64,000 bases of DNA from Bacillota bacterium (GTDB taxonomy: Bacteria > Bacillota > Clostridia > Christensenellales > DTU072). Shown in pieces: positions 61,441-64,000 of this stretch (positions are counted from its first letter, which is position 1; every line of letters starts with the position of its first letter). A model generated the notes under the pieces. It worked only from the letters and a program-made list of their open reading frames with translations, did not search any database and was not told where the DNA came from. A program made the translations under genes and the position numbers. Location: NCBI GenBank assembly GCA_023394875.1, contig JAEXAB010000001.1, positions 124,001 through 188,000 of the forward strand, in the 5' to 3' direction.

Positions 61441-62850
61441 ATGTATCATAGATCTCACGAAAATAAAGACCATAGTGTTTCATACCAATTCTATTACAGG
61501 GGTTATGAGCATGGCACACGGAAAATTAAACTCAAACAGAAGACTTTTCGTTTAGAGCCTGAATATGTTGGCAAAAAAAAACATACCGAGAAATTCATAT
61601 TTAACTGCGAAAAAACCATTCAAGAAGAAGAAGAACGAATATCCAATGGCAACTTAGTTAAAACAGAAAAAATTGAATTTATTGATTTTGCCACACAGGT
61701 TGTAGAAAATATAATAATAGAAAAACCAGAAGCATATTATCATTATTACTGGTGTAAGGGTAACTTAAAAATCTTAGAAGAATATCTGGGCAATTATTAT
61801 ATGCACGAAATTAATCAGTTTATTATACAAGAATTTTGCAATAATATTTGTCAAAGAACTCACAAGAAAATAACTATAACCGTTTCAAAGAGCTTGCGAC
61901 CAATGATTATGGAAAAAAAGATCCCTTTAGTAAAAATTGCAAAAGAGTGCGGCATGACAGACTCAACACTGCATAATGCTTTAGTAGTAGGAAATACTGT
62001 ACGACATGAGACAGCAACCAGTATTTGTGAGTTCTTAGGGGTTTCAGTTGGTAAATATTTTAATATTCAAACTCAAAATACACCATATTCTTTAAGTGCA
62101 AACAAAGGGCTTAAATCTCTATTAAGTAAGATTTTAGATAAAGCAGTTAAACGTGGGTTAATTGACAGAAACTATGCTTTAAAAGAGTTTTCTGACGCTG
62201 TAACAGGTACGGAGGGAGAAAAGGAAATTTACTCCCAAAATGAAGTGCACACATTCATGTGTTGTTTACTAAAAGAAAAAGATTTAAGAAAAAAGACGGC
62301 ATTTTCGACTATGCTTTATTTGGGGCTTAGAATTGGAGAGATCGCAGGGCTGGAATGGTCTGATATTAACTTTGATAAAGACGAAATATCAATAAGACGT
62401 AATTCTATATACGTGAGTGGTTTCGGAACGAAGACAAAGGCTCCTAAGACAAAATATTCCATTGCAACAATAAGCGTACCACAGGGTTTAATGGATATAT
62501 TCAAAGAGTATAAGGATTGGTGGATTAAACAAAAGGCTTTACACGGAGATTTATGGCAAAATACAGATAGGCTTTTTTGTCAAAGTAATGGCAATGATAT
62601 GTCAGGCTCTACTATTAGAGCTTGGCTGGTAGCTTTTCAAAAGAAGAATAACTTAAAACATGTAACACCACATGGATTAAGGCATACTAATATAACCCTT
62701 CAAATCGCAAATGGAGTAGATATTAAGACAGTATCGACAAGAGCAAGGCATAGTAACATTGAAACTACTCTTAATATTTATACTCACCCTACAACGCTAG
62801 CTGACAAAAATGCGGCAAGTGTAATTGATAAGTTTTTAAAAATGTCTTAA
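61441..62850 (+). CDS. Tyrosine recombinase (integrase) with an inserted HTH-like segment
   Basis: A 469-residue phage-type integrase. N-terminal arm-binding and SAM-like core-binding segments (about 1-145) are followed by an unusual stretch, residues about 152-209 (IPLVKIAKECGMTDSTLHNAL ... EFLGVSVGKYF), that reads like an XRE/Cro-type helix-turn-helix, then the rest of the core-binding domain and the catalytic domain: Arg297 in LGLRIGE, Lys near 333-336, His411-x-x-Arg414, His437 and nucleophile Tyr447. All catalytic residues are present. AAGGAG precedes the ATG. It is the last gene of xis-rep-int and presumably acts at the tRNA-Ala site. Confidence 0.92.
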   Translation: MYHRSHENKDHSVSYQFYYRGYEHGTRKIKLKQKTFRLEPEYVGKKKHTEKFIFNCEKTIQEEEERISNGNLVKTEKIEFIDFATQVVENIIIEKPEAYYHYYWCKGNLKILEEYLGNYYMHEINQFIIQEFCNNICQRTHKKITITVSKSLRPMIMEKKIPLVKIAKECGMTDSTLHNALVVGNTVRHETATSICEFLGVSVGKYFNIQTQNTPYSLSANKGLKSLLSKILDKAVKRGLIDRNYALKEFSDAVTGTEGEKEIYSQNEVHTFMCCLLKEKDLRKKTAFSTMLYLGLRIGEIAGLEWSDINFDKDEISIRRNSIYVSGFGTKTKAPKTKYSIATISVPQGLMDIFKEYKDWWIKQKALHGDLWQNTDRLFCQSNGNDMSGSTIRAWLVAFQKKNNLKHVTPHGLRHTNITLQIANGVDIKTVSTRARHSNIETTLNIYTHPTTLADKNAASVIDKFLKMS

Positions 62851-63205
62851 ACCTATCCCACCAATCACAGACTTTCTTATACTAGAGATTGAGTTGTCTT
62901 GATGCTTTTTTTGACAATCCTATCTCTATATATTCTTATAGTTTTCTAAATTGTAGTTCGTTTTGAGCCTTCAAATAGAAACAGGCAAAATTTAAAGGTC
63001 TAGAAAAACATCTATAATTGACAAAACCTAGGCCTTAAGATATAGAATTGCTACTGGCGGAAAGGAAATACTACCCTATCCCCGTAAACACACAAAAAGA
63101 TATGAATTGTATCATACCTATCGTTGTAATATGATTTGATGAATAAATTATAATTTGTTATAAATAGTCATTTTCATAATCTTTCATTATAAAAAAGGCA
63201 AAAAT
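62851..63205. other. Gene-free interval between integrase and hsdR
   Basis: About 355 AT-rich bases between convergent genes. I see no open frame with a ribosome site, no strong terminator and no tRNA or copy of the attL core (ATGGCAT), so the attachment site does not appear to lie here. Confidence 0.5.
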
Positions 63206-64000
63206 TTATGCAACTAAAATACTTTCGTGCAAATTATTGATGACATTTAGCAAAACATCAATTTTATCATTAAATAAACCTACTACATCATAATCGCTAA
63301 ATGGTGACTTATCAACTAGGTCTTGTTTAGTTATATCACCGTTTTGTCGAACATAGTTGATAATACTTTTGACGAATTCTTGCTGTTTTGATGATAAAAT
63401 GTTTGTTTTTAAATATTCACTGAACTTTTGGTTGATCGCTTCTTGTTCGATACCTACAATACTGCGTATAAATACAGCAAGGTTTTCTTCTTTCGTTACA
63501 TTAAAATAGTCATCTTTGGTACCTAATTCTTGCCACAAGATACGTTCAAGTTCCTTTAGATCGTTCGCATTTATTTTATCAAGCATTTTTATCTTAATAA
63601 TTGTCTCATTAAAATTATTTGAGAGAAGGTAATCAATCACTTTCTCTTCATATGTCTTAAAGTCTATAATGTTGACATCTTTAGTGCCTTGATCAATTAG
63701 TTCATCTTTAAAATCAGTTGAGTAAATACCAACTTCATCTGTAATGTACTGAATCAAATATCTTATTTCATTTCTTAAATGTTCAAGTTTTTCTACATTG
63801 ACATTGTTCCAGTAGGTTTGAGTTGAAACTTCTAACAATAGTTCTTTTTTCTCTGCTACTTGAGGGATACTTAACTTTTCAAGAAGTGCTTGTGAGATTC
63901 TAACCACTTGTTCGATAGCTCTTTTTGCAACTACGTCTTCTGAAATTAAAGATAGCATGATATAAAAGACCTTTAAGTCAAATGCTTTTGCTGATTCTAT
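63206..64000 (-). CDS. Type I restriction enzyme subunit R (HsdR), C-terminal part, 5' end outside window
   Basis: The frame is open from its stop at 63206 to the right edge, so the visible 264 codons are the C-terminus only. The sequence matches the helical C-terminal domain of HsdR: SAKAFDLKVFYIMLSLI, a long helix with LSIPQVAEKKELLLEV, then EKLEHLRNEIRYLIQYI, YSTDFKDELID and NLAVFIRSIVGIEQEAINQKFSEYL. HsdR translocates DNA and cleaves unmethylated sites together with HsdM and HsdS. Those genes and the nuclease/helicase domains must lie beyond the window. It probably is element cargo, but the element border is not visible. Confidence 0.85.
   Translation of the reverse strand: MESAKAFDLKVFYIMLSLISEDVVAKRAIEQVVRISQALLEKLSIPQVAEKKELLLEVSTQTYWNNVNVEKLEHLRNEIRYLIQYITDEVGIYSTDFKDELIDQGTKDVNIIDFKTYEEKVIDYLLSNNFNETIIKIKMLDKINANDLKELERILWQELGTKDDYFNVTKEENLAVFIRSIVGIEQEAINQKFSEYLKTNILSSKQQEFVKSIINYVRQNGDITKQDLVDKSPFSDYDVVGLFNDKIDVLLNVINNLHESILVA

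Larger units (their letters stand above)
57062..64000. mobile_element. Integrated mobile element, left end and interior; right end outside window
   Basis: The left border is the split tRNA-Ala. Inside are an unknown cargo gene, a small coiled-coil/Cys protein, a repressor, an Xis-like protein, a rolling-circle Rep, a tyrosine integrase and part of HsdR. The region is visibly more AT-rich than the backbone and gene-poor. No copy of the anticodon-loop core was found between the integrase and 64000, so the right border is beyond the window. No capsid or conjugation genes are seen in this part. Confidence 0.78.

Overview
The window looks like a low-GC, spore-forming Gram-positive chromosome (Bacillota, class Clostridia; probably an uncultured gut-type lineage). 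Evidence: the str operon order L7Ae-like / rpsL / rpsG / fusA / tuf, AddAB instead of RecBCD, a YabP/YabQ sporulation pair, a CotF-type coat gene, the flotillin FloA with an NfeD partner, and purine-rich Shine-Dalgarno sites with sigma-A promoters of 16-18 bp spacing. The taxon is inferred from gene content; no 16S gene is present.

Layout. 1-7.5 kb: an edge-truncated membrane protein and addA/addB. 7.5-9.1 kb: a Cys/Gly-rich small protein, a DmpA-type peptidase and an AT repeat tract. 9.1-14 kb: the str operon on the minus strand. 14-18.7 kb: an ABC transporter, an O-antigen-ligase-like protein and a repeat-containing lipoprotein. 19-34 kb: DEAD-box helicase, phosphoglucomutase, DUF3810 protein, a GH13 and a GH31 glucosidase, RocD, RlmA, amidohydrolase, Mrp, AsnA. 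33-38 kb: malQ, a PPTase, queH, floA/nfeD. 38-41 kb: two large membrane proteins of unknown function with matching topology. 41.4-49.8 kb: a helical protein, yabQ/yabP and a full shikimate/tyrosine operon (aroF, tyrA, aroB, aroA, aroC, aroE-aroK fusion, aroQ). 49.8-56.9 kb: a GPH-type sugar symporter, YyaL-like protein, a coat pair, a Rieske flavoprotein, a DUF3795 protein and cyclophilin.

From about 57.06 kb to the right edge lies an integrated mobile element. Its left border is the 3' half of a tRNA-Ala(GGC) gene, cut at the anticodon loop and followed by that gene's own terminator. The element carries an unknown cargo gene, a divergently transcribed repressor, an Xis-like protein, a rolling-circle Rep resembling microvirus VP4, a tyrosine integrase with an inserted helix-turn-helix-like segment, and the C-terminal part of a type I restriction HsdR subunit that runs off the window. 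The right attachment site is not in view.

The most interesting regulatory finding is upstream of the aro operon: a 24-codon leader peptide with Tyr-Tyr-Tyr-Phe and Tyr-Tyr-Phe runs, followed by mutually exclusive antiterminator and terminator hairpins, i.e. a ribosome-mediated attenuator sensing aromatic amino acids. A second is the DEAD-box helicase, which appears to start at an ATT codon behind a terminator-like leader hairpin. All calls come from reading the sequence; no database search was run.
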